A stretch of 6,536 bases of DNA from Pseudomonadota bacterium (GCA_023431725.1 JAEYVN010000406.1:1-6536); one strand, 5' to 3'. Shown: positions 1 through 6,258, counted from the stretch's first letter. Notes: generated from the letters alone by a model not told the origin. Program-made: numbers and translations.

Positions 1-5
1 TCTGT

Positions 6-734
6 ATGCATCCCGTGTCGATCCGTCCCGAAATCATCCAGCGCGTGATCGCCCGGCGTGGCCGCGCGCACTGGTTCGACCGGCTCGATCCGGCCCGCAC
101 GGCGCGCGTGGGCATCGATATGCAGACGGCCTTCTGCCAGCCCGGGGCACCGGCGGAAGTTCCCTCCTCGCGCGATATAGTTCCCGCCATCAACGAACTC
201 TCGGCCGAACTGCGGAAAATCGGCAGCCCGGTGATCTGGGTGGTGCATGCCAATACCCACAAGGACGGCCGCAGCGACTGGTCACTGTTCTTCAACAACG
301 TGGTGGGCGATGACGTCCGCTTGCGCACGATGGATGCATTGGCGCCCGGCAAGCAGACCGTGTGGCACGAGCTGACCGTGTCCGACAGCGACCACACCGT
401 CATCAAGAATCGCTATAGCGCGCTGATCCCCGGCTCATCGCAGCTCGAACGCCTGCTGCGCAGTCTCGACATCGACACCGTGCTGATCGCCGGCACCAAG
501 ACCAATGTCTGCTGCGAGTCCACCGCACGCGACGCGATGATGCTCGATTTCAAGGTGGTCCTGCTGTCCGATTGTTGTGCCGCCCTGTCGGATGACGAGC
601 ATCGTTCGGCGATGGAAAACATCTTCCAGCAGTTCGGCGATGTCGCAACGTCAGGGGAAGCCCTGCGCAAGCTGCGCACGCCGTCAAAACACCTGACAGT
701 GGCGCGACATCTCGCCATACGCATCCGCGCATGA
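6..734 (+). CDS. Isochorismatase-family cysteine hydrolase
   Basis: A 242-residue cytosolic hydrolase of the isochorismatase-like fold, the family that includes RutB-type ureidoacrylate amidohydrolases, nicotinamidases and N-carbamoylsarcosine amidases. The expected Asp-Lys-Cys triad is visible: D38 in VGIDMQTAF, K134 in VIKNRYSAL and C169 in GTKTNVCCESTARDA. C169 aligns with the catalytic cysteine of NVCxEST in RutB-like proteins; the adjacent C170 is probably not catalytic. The short Rossmann-like strands VIWVVHA and VVLLSDCC also fit the fold. The length is normal for the family (about 200-240). The substrate cannot be read from sequence: nothing from the pyrimidine (rut) pathway is adjacent. 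The ATG lies only 5 nt into the window, so its ribosome-binding site cannot be seen and a start further upstream is not excluded. The dedA-like gene follows on the same strand after 66 nt, so co-transcription is possible. Confidence 0.88.
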   Translation: MHPVSIRPEIIQRVIARRGRAHWFDRLDPARTARVGIDMQTAFCQPGAPAEVPSSRDIVPAINELSAELRKIGSPVIWVVHANTHKDGRSDWSLFFNNVVGDDVRLRTMDALAPGKQTVWHELTVSDSDHTVIKNRYSALIPGSSQLERLLRSLDIDTVLIAGTKTNVCCESTARDAMMLDFKVVLLSDCCAALSDDEHRSAMENIFQQFGDVATSGEALRKLRTPSKHLTVARHLAIRIRA

Positions 735-800
735 AACCGGATAGGTTCGCGGCCTTCGCTGCAATTTGAACGCTCAACCCGCCACGGACGTCGCAACAAC

Positions 801-1394
801 ATGGATCTGGCCCAGCTCACCGAATTGATCCGGCAGCATGGCGAAACGATCTACGCGTTCGTTTTCGCCTACGCCACGTCGCATGCGCTGCTGATGGCGA
901 TATTCGCGGGCTATGCGGCGCAGCTCGGTCTGCTCGACCTGACCAGGATCATCGTCTTCTGCTGGGCCGGCAGCTTCGCCGGCGATGTCTTCCGTTTCTG
1001 GCTGGCCCGCCGCTATGGCGACAGGGTGCTGGCGAAATTTCCGCGGGTGGCCCGGCACACCGAGATGGTCAAACGGATGGTGCACCGGCACGCCCTCTGG
1101 CTGCCGCTCGTCCATCGCTACCCCTATGGCATTCGTGGCCTCGGTGCATTCGCCTACGGGATGTCGAACATATCGTGGGGGTCGTTCCTGGTCCTGAACT
1201 TCATCGGTGCAGGCCTCTGGGCCGTGCCGACGGTCGCCGCCGGATACGCGTTCGGCCAGGTGTCGGACAAGGTGCTCGGCGACACCGGCTCAACCCTCAG
1301 CATCGCTTCGCTGATCCTCTTCCTGGCCCTGTCCTGGATACTGAGCCGCAAGCTCGAACAGGCGATGGCGGTCGAGGTGAAAGACCAGCGCTGA
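801..1394 (+). CDS. DedA/VTT-domain membrane protein
   Basis: A 197-residue inner-membrane protein of the DedA (SNARE-associated, VTT) superfamily, whose studied members act in undecaprenyl-phosphate or phospholipid translocation and envelope homeostasis. Family marks seen: GSFAGDVFRFWLARRYG at 57-73 (the G..GD..F..GR signature), HRYPYGIRGLGAFAYGM at 105-121 with the paired arginines R106 and R112, and NFIGAGLWA at 133-141 (N..GA..W). Hydrophobic segments lie near 17-43, 47-68, 120-150 and 163-183; the C-terminus is short and charged. Odd point: the N-terminal re-entrant segment (22-44) has no Asp or Glu, where many DedA proteins carry an acidic residue in a P-G-D/E type motif. The ribosome-binding site is weak (GGA about 12 nt before the ATG). 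Specific function is unknown. It sits 66 nt behind the cysteine hydrolase, same strand, with no obvious terminator between. Confidence 0.85.
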   Translation: MDLAQLTELIRQHGETIYAFVFAYATSHALLMAIFAGYAAQLGLLDLTRIIVFCWAGSFAGDVFRFWLARRYGDRVLAKFPRVARHTEMVKRMVHRHALWLPLVHRYPYGIRGLGAFAYGMSNISWGSFLVLNFIGAGLWAVPTVAAGYAFGQVSDKVLGDTGSTLSIASLILFLALSWILSRKLEQAMAVEVKDQR

Positions 1395-1590
1395 GGCATC
1401 GGACAGCAATCGCTATCCCGCGGGCGCTCTCCGGCTGCGCAATGGCCACAACCGGATGGTGTCCCCTGAGACAAATTTGCGCACTGCGCGAAAATGAGGC
1501 GCTGCCGGCAGCCTGTTAGGAGTTCCTTAACCAAGCCGGACAAAGGTGAAGGTATTGAGACACGGACCCTGGGCCAGCCGGAGCACGGGA
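1395..1590. other. Spacer upstream of first chemoreceptor gene
   Basis: This 196-nt non-coding stretch separates the dedA-like gene from the first chemoreceptor. It contains a GCGC-ACT-GCGC hairpin (1479-1489) flanked by TTT and AAA, with no U-tract after it, so it is a poor terminator candidate. It also contains a perfect 12-bp palindrome GCTGCCGGCAGC (1501-1512), directly followed by a CtrA-like box listed separately. I see no convincing sigma-70 promoter and no small ORF with a good ribosome-binding site. Confidence 0.5.
1516..1532 (+). promoter_or_regulatory. Candidate CtrA-like box (TTAG-N7-TTAACC)
   Basis: TTAG, seven bases, then TTAACC: this matches seven of the eight fixed positions of the alphaproteobacterial CtrA consensus TTAA-N7-TTAA. 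It lies 59-75 nt before the chosen ATG of a chemoreceptor gene, a class of gene that CtrA controls in many alphaproteobacteria. The site is short and A/T-simple, so chance is a real alternative. Confidence 0.3.
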
Positions 1591-3027
1591 ATGAACGCGT
1601 CTGCATTGCCACTGCCGCGGCCGTCCCTTGAGGCCGGTTCGACCTCGTTATCCGACATCGGCGAGCGCAGCGGTCGGCTGGGCGTCGAGATCGCCGATAT
1701 GGCCGGGATCATCACCGAACTGACGGTGCTCGGAGAGCAGCAGACCGGACAGGCGCGCGCCGCCGTTCAGGCCGCCCGCGACATGGCTACCACCAATGCC
1801 GACCTGTCGAGCGCGATGCAGGATGCACGCGGCTCCGCCGACGCCACGCGCGCGACCTTGACGGAAAGCGCCGGCAGCGTCTCCTCCACGCTCGCCCGCA
1901 CGGTGGAGAAGATCGAGCGGCTGGGCACCGGAGCGATGTCCCTGAAGGAAGCAGTCAGCAACGTCGCCACGACCATCCGCCGCGTCGAGGAAGCCAGCGC
2001 CGCGATCCAGTCGATCGCGCAGGAGACCCAACTCATTGCGCTCAATGCGAGCGTAGAGGCCGCCAGAGCCGGAGCCGCCGGACGCGGCTTTGCGATCATC
2101 GCCGACACGGTGAAGCGGCTCGCCGAACAGATCAGGCCGTTGTCGGTGGACAATCAGCGCAATCTGAAGGACCTGACGCTGATCCTCGGGCGCCTGATCG
2201 ACGAGGCCGAAGGCAACGCAAGCGTCGCGCAGGACGCCATCTCGGAGTCGCAGGCCGCGCGCGAGGCCAGCTCCTCGCTGCAGATGCTGGTCGAGGTGGT
2301 CAACGGACTTGCCGGCACGATCGAGACCATGTCGCAGTCGGTGGAGACCAACAACCGCTGCTACGACGCACTCCGAACCGAGTTGAGGGGACTGGTGGGC
2401 ACGGTGCAGCGCTCGGGCGCGCACCTGGCGCAGGCCGGCACCCGTGCCGACGCGATCCTGGGCATCAGCGAGGACTTCATCCTGTTCATTGCCGAAAGCG
2501 GCATCGAGACACAGGACTCAGCGCTGATCGCGGTCTGCCAGCAGACTGCCGCACAGGTCGCCGCCGCATTCGAGGATGCCATCGCGCGCGGCGAGATTCG
2601 CGCCGCCGATCTGTTCGATGAAAATTACCGCGCGATCCCGCAGACCGATCCGCAGCAGCACACGACGCGCTTCACCGCCCTCACCGATCGCCTTCTGCCT
2701 GCCATTCAGGAACCCGTGCTGGCAGTCGATCCGCGCGTTACGTTCTGCGCCGCGGTGGACCGCAACGGCTATCTGCCGACCCACAACAGGGTCTATTCGC
2801 AGCCGCAGAGCGATGATCCGGTCTGGAATTCGGCGCATTGCCGCAATCGACGAATCTTCAACGACCGCACCGGCGGCGCCGCCGGACGGAGCACGCGGCC
2901 ATTTTTGCTGCAGACCTATCGCCGCGACATGGGCGGCGGCCAGTTCGTGCTGATGAAAGACGTCTCGGCGCCAATTTCCGTCCATGGACGGCATTGGGGC
3001 GGCCTTCGCATCGGCTTCAAGGTCTAG
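1591..3027 (+). CDS. Soluble chemoreceptor with C-terminal sensor module
   Basis: A 478-residue methyl-accepting chemotaxis-type signal transducer with no membrane segment or signal peptide, so it should work in the cytoplasm. Residues about 25-290 are Ala/Ser/Glu-rich coiled coil; the MCP hairpin tip is at about 143-180 (ETQLIALNASVEAARAG ... GRGFAII). The tip is somewhat divergent: the usual RAGE is RAGA (residue 162 is Ala) and the segment after LAEQ is atypical. Residues about 310-478 form a C-terminal module with the conserved-looking strings NGYLPTHN, VWNSAHCRNRRIF, FLLQTYRRDMGGG and DVSAPISVHGRHWGG; I know this module from the C-termini of other proteobacterial MCPs and infer a small-molecule sensor, possibly Cache/PAS-like. 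Thus the order is signalling domain first, sensor last. No C-terminal CheR-binding pentapeptide is seen. I chose ATG 1591 because GGAG stands 7 nt before it; an in-frame GTG at 1546 would add 15 residues. Ligand unknown. Confidence 0.85.
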   Translation: MNASALPLPRPSLEAGSTSLSDIGERSGRLGVEIADMAGIITELTVLGEQQTGQARAAVQAARDMATTNADLSSAMQDARGSADATRATLTESAGSVSSTLARTVEKIERLGTGAMSLKEAVSNVATTIRRVEEASAAIQSIAQETQLIALNASVEAARAGAAGRGFAIIADTVKRLAEQIRPLSVDNQRNLKDLTLILGRLIDEAEGNASVAQDAISESQAAREASSSLQMLVEVVNGLAGTIETMSQSVETNNRCYDALRTELRGLVGTVQRSGAHLAQAGTRADAILGISEDFILFIAESGIETQDSALIAVCQQTAAQVAAAFEDAIARGEIRAADLFDENYRAIPQTDPQQHTTRFTALTDRLLPAIQEPVLAVDPRVTFCAAVDRNGYLPTHNRVYSQPQSDDPVWNSAHCRNRRIFNDRTGGAAGRSTRPFLLQTYRRDMGGGQFVLMKDVSAPISVHGRHWGGLRIGFKV

Positions 3028-3058
3028 GGCCGATCCCCGCCCACGCCGCTGGAAGCGC

Positions 3059-3079
3059 CCGCCCGGCTCGGTCGGGCGG
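3059..3079. terminator. Candidate bidirectional terminator hairpin
   Basis: CCGCCCG, a 7-nt loop, then CGGGCGG: a perfect 7-bp GC stem lying between two convergent genes, 31 nt after the chemoreceptor stop and 30 nt past the small membrane protein stop on the other strand. The + strand flank is CCCCGTTT, so there is no proper U-tract; position argues for termination, sequence only weakly. Confidence 0.35.
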
Positions 3080-3109
3080 CCCCGTTTGCCGGCCTCCTGT
3101 TTCAATCGG

Positions 3110-3193
3110 CTAGTTCAAGCCGCCCAACAGCCAGACCACCAGAATAATCGGCAGGGGAATACCAATCAGCCAGAGAAGAAGTCCGCGTCCCAC
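3110..3193 (-). CDS. 27-residue single-span membrane protein
   Basis: A tiny gene read leftward from GTG at 3193-3191 to TAG at 3112-3110, 27 residues. The protein starts MGRGLLLWLIGIPLPIIL and is one hydrophobic span (about residues 4-24) ending GGLN, with a single positive charge near the N-terminus, so it should insert in the inner membrane with N-in. Similar LLWLxGIPxPII microproteins are, to my knowledge, widespread and unnamed in proteobacteria; no function is known to me. Support for translation: GGGAG (3204-3200) sits 6 nt before the GTG, and an in-frame TAA just upstream rules out a longer N-terminus. A consensus EcfG promoter lies 36-60 nt upstream, giving a predicted leader of about 30 nt. 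It faces the chemoreceptor gene convergently and hemA divergently. Inference: a general-stress-induced membrane microprotein. The GTG start and small size keep confidence moderate. Confidence 0.7.
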   Translation of the reverse strand: MGRGLLLWLIGIPLPIILVVWLLGGLN

Positions 3194-3228
3194 GTTCAGC
3201 TCCCGTCGTTACCCCTCGTCGCCCTGTG

Positions 3229-3253
3229 AACGCCGCATCGGGAAGCTGGTTCC
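3229..3253 (-). promoter_or_regulatory. EcfG-type general stress promoter
   Basis: Read on the - strand the sequence is GGAAC (3253-3249), 16 bases, then CGTT (3232-3229). This matches the -35/-10 consensus recognised by the EcfG sigma factor of the alphaproteobacterial PhyR-NepR general stress response (GGAAC-N16/17-CGTT). The predicted transcription start, 6-8 nt beyond the -10, leaves a leader of about 30 nt that includes the GGGAG ribosome-binding site of the 27-residue membrane protein. In a manual scan of the window's other GGAAC motifs I found no second one with correctly spaced CGTT. Confidence 0.7.
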
Positions 3254-3306
3254 GGTCAAAATCGGAAGCGGATCACCGACTTTTCTGCCGCTTGGACATT
3301 TTGACC
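3254..3306. repeat. Nested inverted repeat, 53 bp
   Basis: The outer arms GGTCAAAAT (3254-3262) and ATTTTGACC (3298-3306) are perfect 9-bp complements. Inside them AAGCGG (3266-3271) and CCGCTT (3288-3293) are perfect 6-bp complements, around a 16-nt loop, with a 3/4-nt internal loop separating the two stems. It lies between divergent genes and abuts the -35 of the EcfG-type promoter. There is no U-tract on either side, so it does not look like an intrinsic terminator. It may be a degenerate copy of a dispersed intergenic palindrome, an operator region, or the core of a small RNA; the sequence alone does not decide. Confidence 0.55.
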
Positions 3307-3361
3307 AGCCTACGGGACGTGGTTTGCGTCGTTTTGGGGGCACCCATGCCTCGACAAACAC

Positions 3362-3410
3362 CGTTGAACGCTTCTAAAACCAACCTGAAATCGGTTTGAA
3401 CGCTTCCGAG
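3362..3410 (+). promoter_or_regulatory. Tandem Irr-like sites upstream of hemA
   Basis: The 11-mer TTGAACGCTTC occurs at 3364-3374 and again at 3396-3406, 32 bp apart, about three helical turns. Each copy has the dyad core GAA-CGC-TTC. Extended to 3362-3378, the first copy reads CGTTGAA-CGC-TTCTAAA, matching 11 of 14 positions of the rhizobial iron-control element TTTAGAA-N3-TTCTAAA bound by Irr; the second (3394-3410) matches 9 of 14. They lie about 47-95 nt before the hemA ATG. Irr-family control of heme genes is established in Bradyrhizobium; its use here is inference. Confidence 0.45.
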
Positions 3411-3456
3411 GGCGGTGGCGACGAAACCGCATGTGTCGTCCGGGACTGTCCGTGCC

Positions 3457-4680
3457 ATGAATTACAAGTCCTTTTTCGATAACGCCTTGAACCGGCTGCA
3501 CGAAGAGCGCCGCTATCGTGTGTTCGCGGATCTGGAGCGGATTGCCGGGCGTTTCCCGGTCACCATCTGGCATGCCCCGGAAGGCGCCCGCGAAATCATC
3601 GTCTGGTGCTCGAACGATTATCTCGGCATGGGCCAGCATCCGAAGGTGGTCGGCGCCATGGTCGAAGCCGCGACCCGCATGGGCACCGGCGCTGGCGGCA
3701 CCCGCAACATCTCCGGCACCAATCATCCGCTGGTCGAGCTCGAGCATGAACTCGCCGACCTGCACGGAAAGGAAGCCGCGCTGATCTTCACCTCCGGCTA
3801 TGTGTCGAACCAGACCGGCATCGCCACGCTCGCAAAGCTCATTCCGAACGTGCTGATCCTGTCGGATGCGTATAACCACAATTCGATGATCGAGGGCATC
3901 CGCCATTCCGGCTGTGAGAAGAAGATCTTCCGCCACAACGATCTCGCCCATCTCGAACAATTGCTGATCGAAGCGGGCGATCGTCCGAAGCTCGTCCTGT
4001 TCGAAAGCATCTATTCGATGGATGCCGATATCGCGCCGATCAGCGCGATCTGTGATCTCGCCGAGAAATACGGCGCGATGACCTATATCGACGAAGTCCA
4101 TGCCGTCGGCATGTATGGCAAGCGCGGCGCCGGCGTTGCCGAGCGCGACGGCGTGATGCATCGGATCGACGTGATCGAAGGCACGCTCGGCAAGGCGTTC
4201 GGCTGCTTCGGCGGCTATATCGCGGCCAGCCATTCGGTCTGCGACGCGGTGCGCTCCTATGCGCCGGGCTTCATCTTCACCACCGCATTGCCGCCGGCGG
4301 TCTGCGCTGCAGCCGCCGCGTCGATCCGGCACCTCAAGACCTCGCAATGGGAACGCGATCGGCATCAGGAGCGCGTGGCGCGCACCAAGGCCGTGCTGAC
4401 CGCATCCGGACTGCCGGTGATGCCGAGCGATACGCATATCGTGCCGATCGCCGTCGGCGATCCCGAGAAGTGCAAGGCGGCCAGCGACATGCTGCTGACC
4501 GATCACGGCATCTATATCCAGCCGATCAATTACCCGACCGTGCCGAAGGGCACCGAACGCCTGCGCGTGACGCCCTCGCCGTACCACGACGATCAGATGA
4601 TCGACGCTCTCGCGGCGGCGCTGGTCGATGTGTGGGAAAAGCTCGGCATGCCGCTCAACCGCGCGATCGCCGCGGAATAG
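3457..4680 (+). CDS. hemA: 5-aminolevulinate synthase
   Basis: Pyridoxal-phosphate enzyme that condenses glycine with succinyl-CoA to give 5-aminolevulinate, CO2 and CoA: the committed step of tetrapyrrole (heme, and where present bacteriochlorophyll and cobalamin) synthesis by the Shemin route. The 407 residues match the full length of alphaproteobacterial HemA. Seen in order: [11 protein letters not shown] at the N-terminus; CSNDYLGMG at 51-59; [21 protein letters not shown] at 76-96; [12 protein letters not shown] at 136-147 with H141, likely stacking on the cofactor; [12 protein letters not shown] at 210-221 with D212 (pyridine nitrogen) and H215; and EGTLGKAFG at 241-249 with K246 as Schiff-base lysine. 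R370 and the TPSPYH motif (372-377) are also present. No heme-regulatory CP presequence is present, as expected in bacteria. I chose ATG 3457 because family similarity begins at MNY; the in-frame GTG 3415 would add 14 unlike residues. It is convergent with the next gene at 6 nt. Confidence 0.97.
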   Translation: MNYKSFFDNALNRLHEERRYRVFADLERIAGRFPVTIWHAPEGAREIIVWCSNDYLGMGQHPKVVGAMVEAATRMGTGAGGTRNISGTNHPLVELEHELADLHGKEAALIFTSGYVSNQTGIATLAKLIPNVLILSDAYNHNSMIEGIRHSGCEKKIFRHNDLAHLEQLLIEAGDRPKLVLFESIYSMDADIAPISAICDLAEKYGAMTYIDEVHAVGMYGKRGAGVAERDGVMHRIDVIEGTLGKAFGCFGGYIAASHSVCDAVRSYAPGFIFTTALPPAVCAAAAASIRHLKTSQWERDRHQERVARTKAVLTASGLPVMPSDTHIVPIAVGDPEKCKAASDMLLTDHGIYIQPINYPTVPKGTERLRVTPSPYHDDQMIDALAAALVDVWEKLGMPLNRAIAAE

Positions 4681-4686
4681 TTTTCT

Positions 4687-6162
4687 TCAGATCAATGCCC
4701 GTGACGCGTCGCGCACCTTGCGCGTCGCGTTGTCCGCTTGTGCTGTCGCCTGCGCAATCTCGCCGAAGCTGTTGCTGATTTCGGATACGCCGCGCGCTGC
4801 CACCTGCATATTCCCGGAAATTTCCACGGTGACGCCGGACTGCTGCTCGATCGCATTCGCGATGGCCGCTGAGATGTCATTGATGTCCGCAATCGTACTC
4901 GCGATGCCGGAGATGGCATCGACGGCGCGCGTTGCTGCCGCCTGACTCTGGGTGATCTGGGCGGCAATCTGGTCGGTAGCCTTGGCCGTCTCGGTGGCCA
5001 GCGTTTTGACTTCCTGAGCGACCACCGCAAAGCCGCGACCTGCCTCGCCCGCGCGAGCCGCTTCGATTGTCGCATTCAGCGACAGCAGATTGGTTTGTGC
5101 CGCGATGCGCTGGATCAGCGCGACGACCTCGCCGATTTTCGCCGCGGCGTCGGACAGCCCGCTGACGATCTCATTGGTCTGCCGCGCCTGTGTTACGGCC
5201 TGTGTCGAGATTTTCACCGCCTGCCCGACCTGCGAGCTGATTTCGCGCGCGGATACGGCCAGTTCTTCCGCACTGGCCGCAACCGCCTGCACATTGGCCG
5301 CTACCTTGCCGGCTTCGTCGGTCGCCCGCGAGGCTTGCCCCGCAGCCTGCGCCATGGCGTTCGTGATGGCGTCGAGATCCTGATCGATCGCGCGTTGTCC
5401 GGCCTCCAGTCGCTTGCGCAACTCGACCTTGGCCGTGACATCGGTGGCGAATTTGACGATCTTGCGAACCTTGCCGTCGATATCGAGGACCGGCGTATAG
5501 ATGCCCATGATCCAGACTTGCCGCCCGCCCTGGGCGACACGCCTGAATTCACCGGCTTGATGGCTTCCCGCCGATAGCGACTGCCAGAAATCGCGATAGT
5601 CGGCGCTGTCACGCTGCTCCGGCAAGACGAACATCGCGTGCGACTGCCCCTCGATCTCATCGAGACGATATCCGACCACGTCGAGGAAATTGTCGTTGGC
5701 CTTGAGAATCTTGCCGGACGGCGAGAATTCGATGACGGCCTGGACCCGTTGCAACGCCGAGATCTGGCTTTCGTATTCTGCTGACCGCCGCTTCTGTGCG
5801 GTGATGTCGGTTGCGAATTTGACGATCCGGGATGGTTGCCCGCGCCGGCTCACGACCGCCGTGTAAGTCGCCTGGATCCAGATGGATCTTGTCTTGCCGT
5901 AGCGCCGGAATTCGGCGGACTGGAGTTCGCCGTCCCGCAGCGCCCGCCAGAAGTCGCGATAGGCCTCGCTCTGGCCGTACGCATCCTCGACGAAGATCGA
6001 GTGATGACGTCCGATGATCTCCTCGCGGGTATAGCCGAAAACCTTCAGGACGTTGTCGTTGGCGGCCAGGATGGTCCCGTCCAGCCCGAATTCGATGATC
6101 GCCTGCGACCGGTCGAGCGCGGCCAGCTTGGCCTTGTCGCCGCGGCTATGGATACCGAACAT
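4687..6162 (-). CDS. Double-PAS soluble chemoreceptor (BdlA/Aer-like)
   Basis: A 491-residue methyl-accepting signal transducer without membrane segments. Two tandem PAS domains with PAC-type ends lie at about 15-123 and 137-245. They are clear duplicates of one another: [18 protein letters not shown] against [23 protein letters not shown] in both, and IVKFATDIT against IVKFATDVT. The MCP signalling domain follows (about 260-491), with a canonical hairpin tip at 350-395 ([41 protein letters not shown]). The layout matches BdlA and related soluble receptors, in which PAS domains sense redox or energy state through flavin or heme; which cofactor is bound here cannot be told. The start is secure: AAGGAGGG lies 3 nt before the ATG. 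That ribosome-binding site is paired in a predicted mRNA hairpin, listed separately. The 3' end converges on hemA with 6 nt between stop codons. Confidence 0.93.
   Translation of the reverse strand: MFGIHSRGDKAKLAALDRSQAIIEFGLDGTILAANDNVLKVFGYTREEIIGRHHSIFVEDAYGQSEAYRDFWRALRDGELQSAEFRRYGKTRSIWIQATYTAVVSRRGQPSRIVKFATDITAQKRRSAEYESQISALQRVQAVIEFSPSGKILKANDNFLDVVGYRLDEIEGQSHAMFVLPEQRDSADYRDFWQSLSAGSHQAGEFRRVAQGGRQVWIMGIYTPVLDIDGKVRKIVKFATDVTAKVELRKRLEAGQRAIDQDLDAITNAMAQAAGQASRATDEAGKVAANVQAVAASAEELAVSAREISSQVGQAVKISTQAVTQARQTNEIVSGLSDAAAKIGEVVALIQRIAAQTNLLSLNATIEAARAGEAGRGFAVVAQEVKTLATETAKATDQIAAQITQSQAAATRAVDAISGIASTIADINDISAAIANAIEQQSGVTVEISGNMQVAARGVSEISNSFGEIAQATAQADNATRKVRDASRALI
4704..4730. 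repeat. Strong hairpin at the hemA/chemoreceptor junction
   Basis: ACGCGTCGCGC (4704-4714), loop ACCTT, then GCGCGTCGCGT (4720-4730): 11 positions with 10 Watson-Crick pairs and one T-T mismatch. It begins 24 nt after the hemA stop and falls within the last codons of the oppositely read chemoreceptor gene (the K-V-R-D-A-S region). The 6-nt gap between the two stops leaves no room for a separate terminator, so this structure may define or protect 3' ends. It lacks a U-tract in both directions. Confidence 0.5.
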
Positions 6163-6164
6163 GG

Positions 6165-6187
6165 GCCCTCCTTCAGTGTCGGAGGGC
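6165..6187 (-). promoter_or_regulatory. mRNA hairpin sequestering the ribosome-binding site
   Basis: In the leader of the double-PAS receptor, GCCCUCC (6187-6181) can pair perfectly with GGAGGGC (6171-6165) around the 9-nt loop GACACUGAA. The second arm is the Shine-Dalgarno sequence itself, 2 nt before the ATG. Opening the 7-bp, mostly GC stem would be needed for initiation, as in RNA thermometers and other translational switches. The stem is short enough that it might only tune translation; no riboswitch class is recognised. Confidence 0.5.
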
Positions 6188-6243
6188 AGATGAGCATCGC
6201 AATAAGCGCCGTTCTCGACCGGGAACTATAGGCGTCAAAATGA

Positions 6244-6258
6244 TTGATGGCCCATTAA
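6244..6258. promoter_or_regulatory. Near-palindromic operator candidate
   Basis: TTGATGG-C-CCATTAA has seven-base half-sites matching at six of seven positions. It lies just upstream of the TATAGT hexamer on the - strand, where a regulator of the chemoreceptor gene could bind. It resembles an FNR/FixK box, but the half-sites are one base too far apart, so I do not assign a regulator. Confidence 0.25.

Larger units (their letters stand above)
3028..3456. other. Regulatory-rich spacer before hemA
   Basis: A 429-nt spacer between the first chemoreceptor gene and hemA. From left to right it holds a GC-rich hairpin (3059-3079), a tiny membrane protein gene read leftward (3193-3110), that gene's EcfG-type promoter (3229-3253), a nested inverted repeat (3254-3306), and two direct repeats upstream of hemA (3364-3374 and 3396-3406); each is listed separately. 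About 3307-3363 shows nothing I can name. The longer open frames crossing this spacer on either strand have no family resemblance and no convincing start signals. Confidence 0.6.

Noticed and set aside
765..774. Third copy of the hemA-upstream repeat (TTTGAACGCT)
   Set aside because: Only part of the repeat is present; the following bases break the GAA-N3-TTC dyad, so a chance match is likely.
1479..1489. GCGC-ACT-GCGC hairpin as terminator of the dedA-like gene
   Set aside because: The core stem is only 4 bp and A-rich rather than U-rich sequence follows it.
1546..1590. GTG start at 1546 for the first chemoreceptor
   Set aside because: ATG 1591 has a well-spaced GGAG, and the extra 15 residues look like translated leader.
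1648..2424. 258-codon open frame antisense to the first chemoreceptor
   Set aside because: Low-complexity Arg/Gly/Ala translation without recognisable domains, opposite a clear MCP signalling domain.
3415..3456. GTG start at 3415 for hemA
   Set aside because: It would add 14 residues not typical of the family; GAGGG lies only 2 nt before that GTG, too close, and similarity to HemA begins at MNYKSFF (3457).
3273..3458. 61-codon - strand frame upstream of hemA
   Set aside because: No family resemblance, no good ribosome-binding site, and it crosses the hemA control region and part of the inverted repeat.
3310..4587. 425-codon open frame antisense to hemA
   Set aside because: It is a by-product of high GC and hemA codon use: the translation is Arg/His/Gly/Asp-rich with no family motif, and hemA on the other strand is unmistakable.
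6244..6258. FNR/FixK box upstream of the double-PAS receptor
   Set aside because: TTGA and TTAA are separated by 7 rather than 6 bases and the second half-site departs from TCAA; kept only as an unassigned palindrome.
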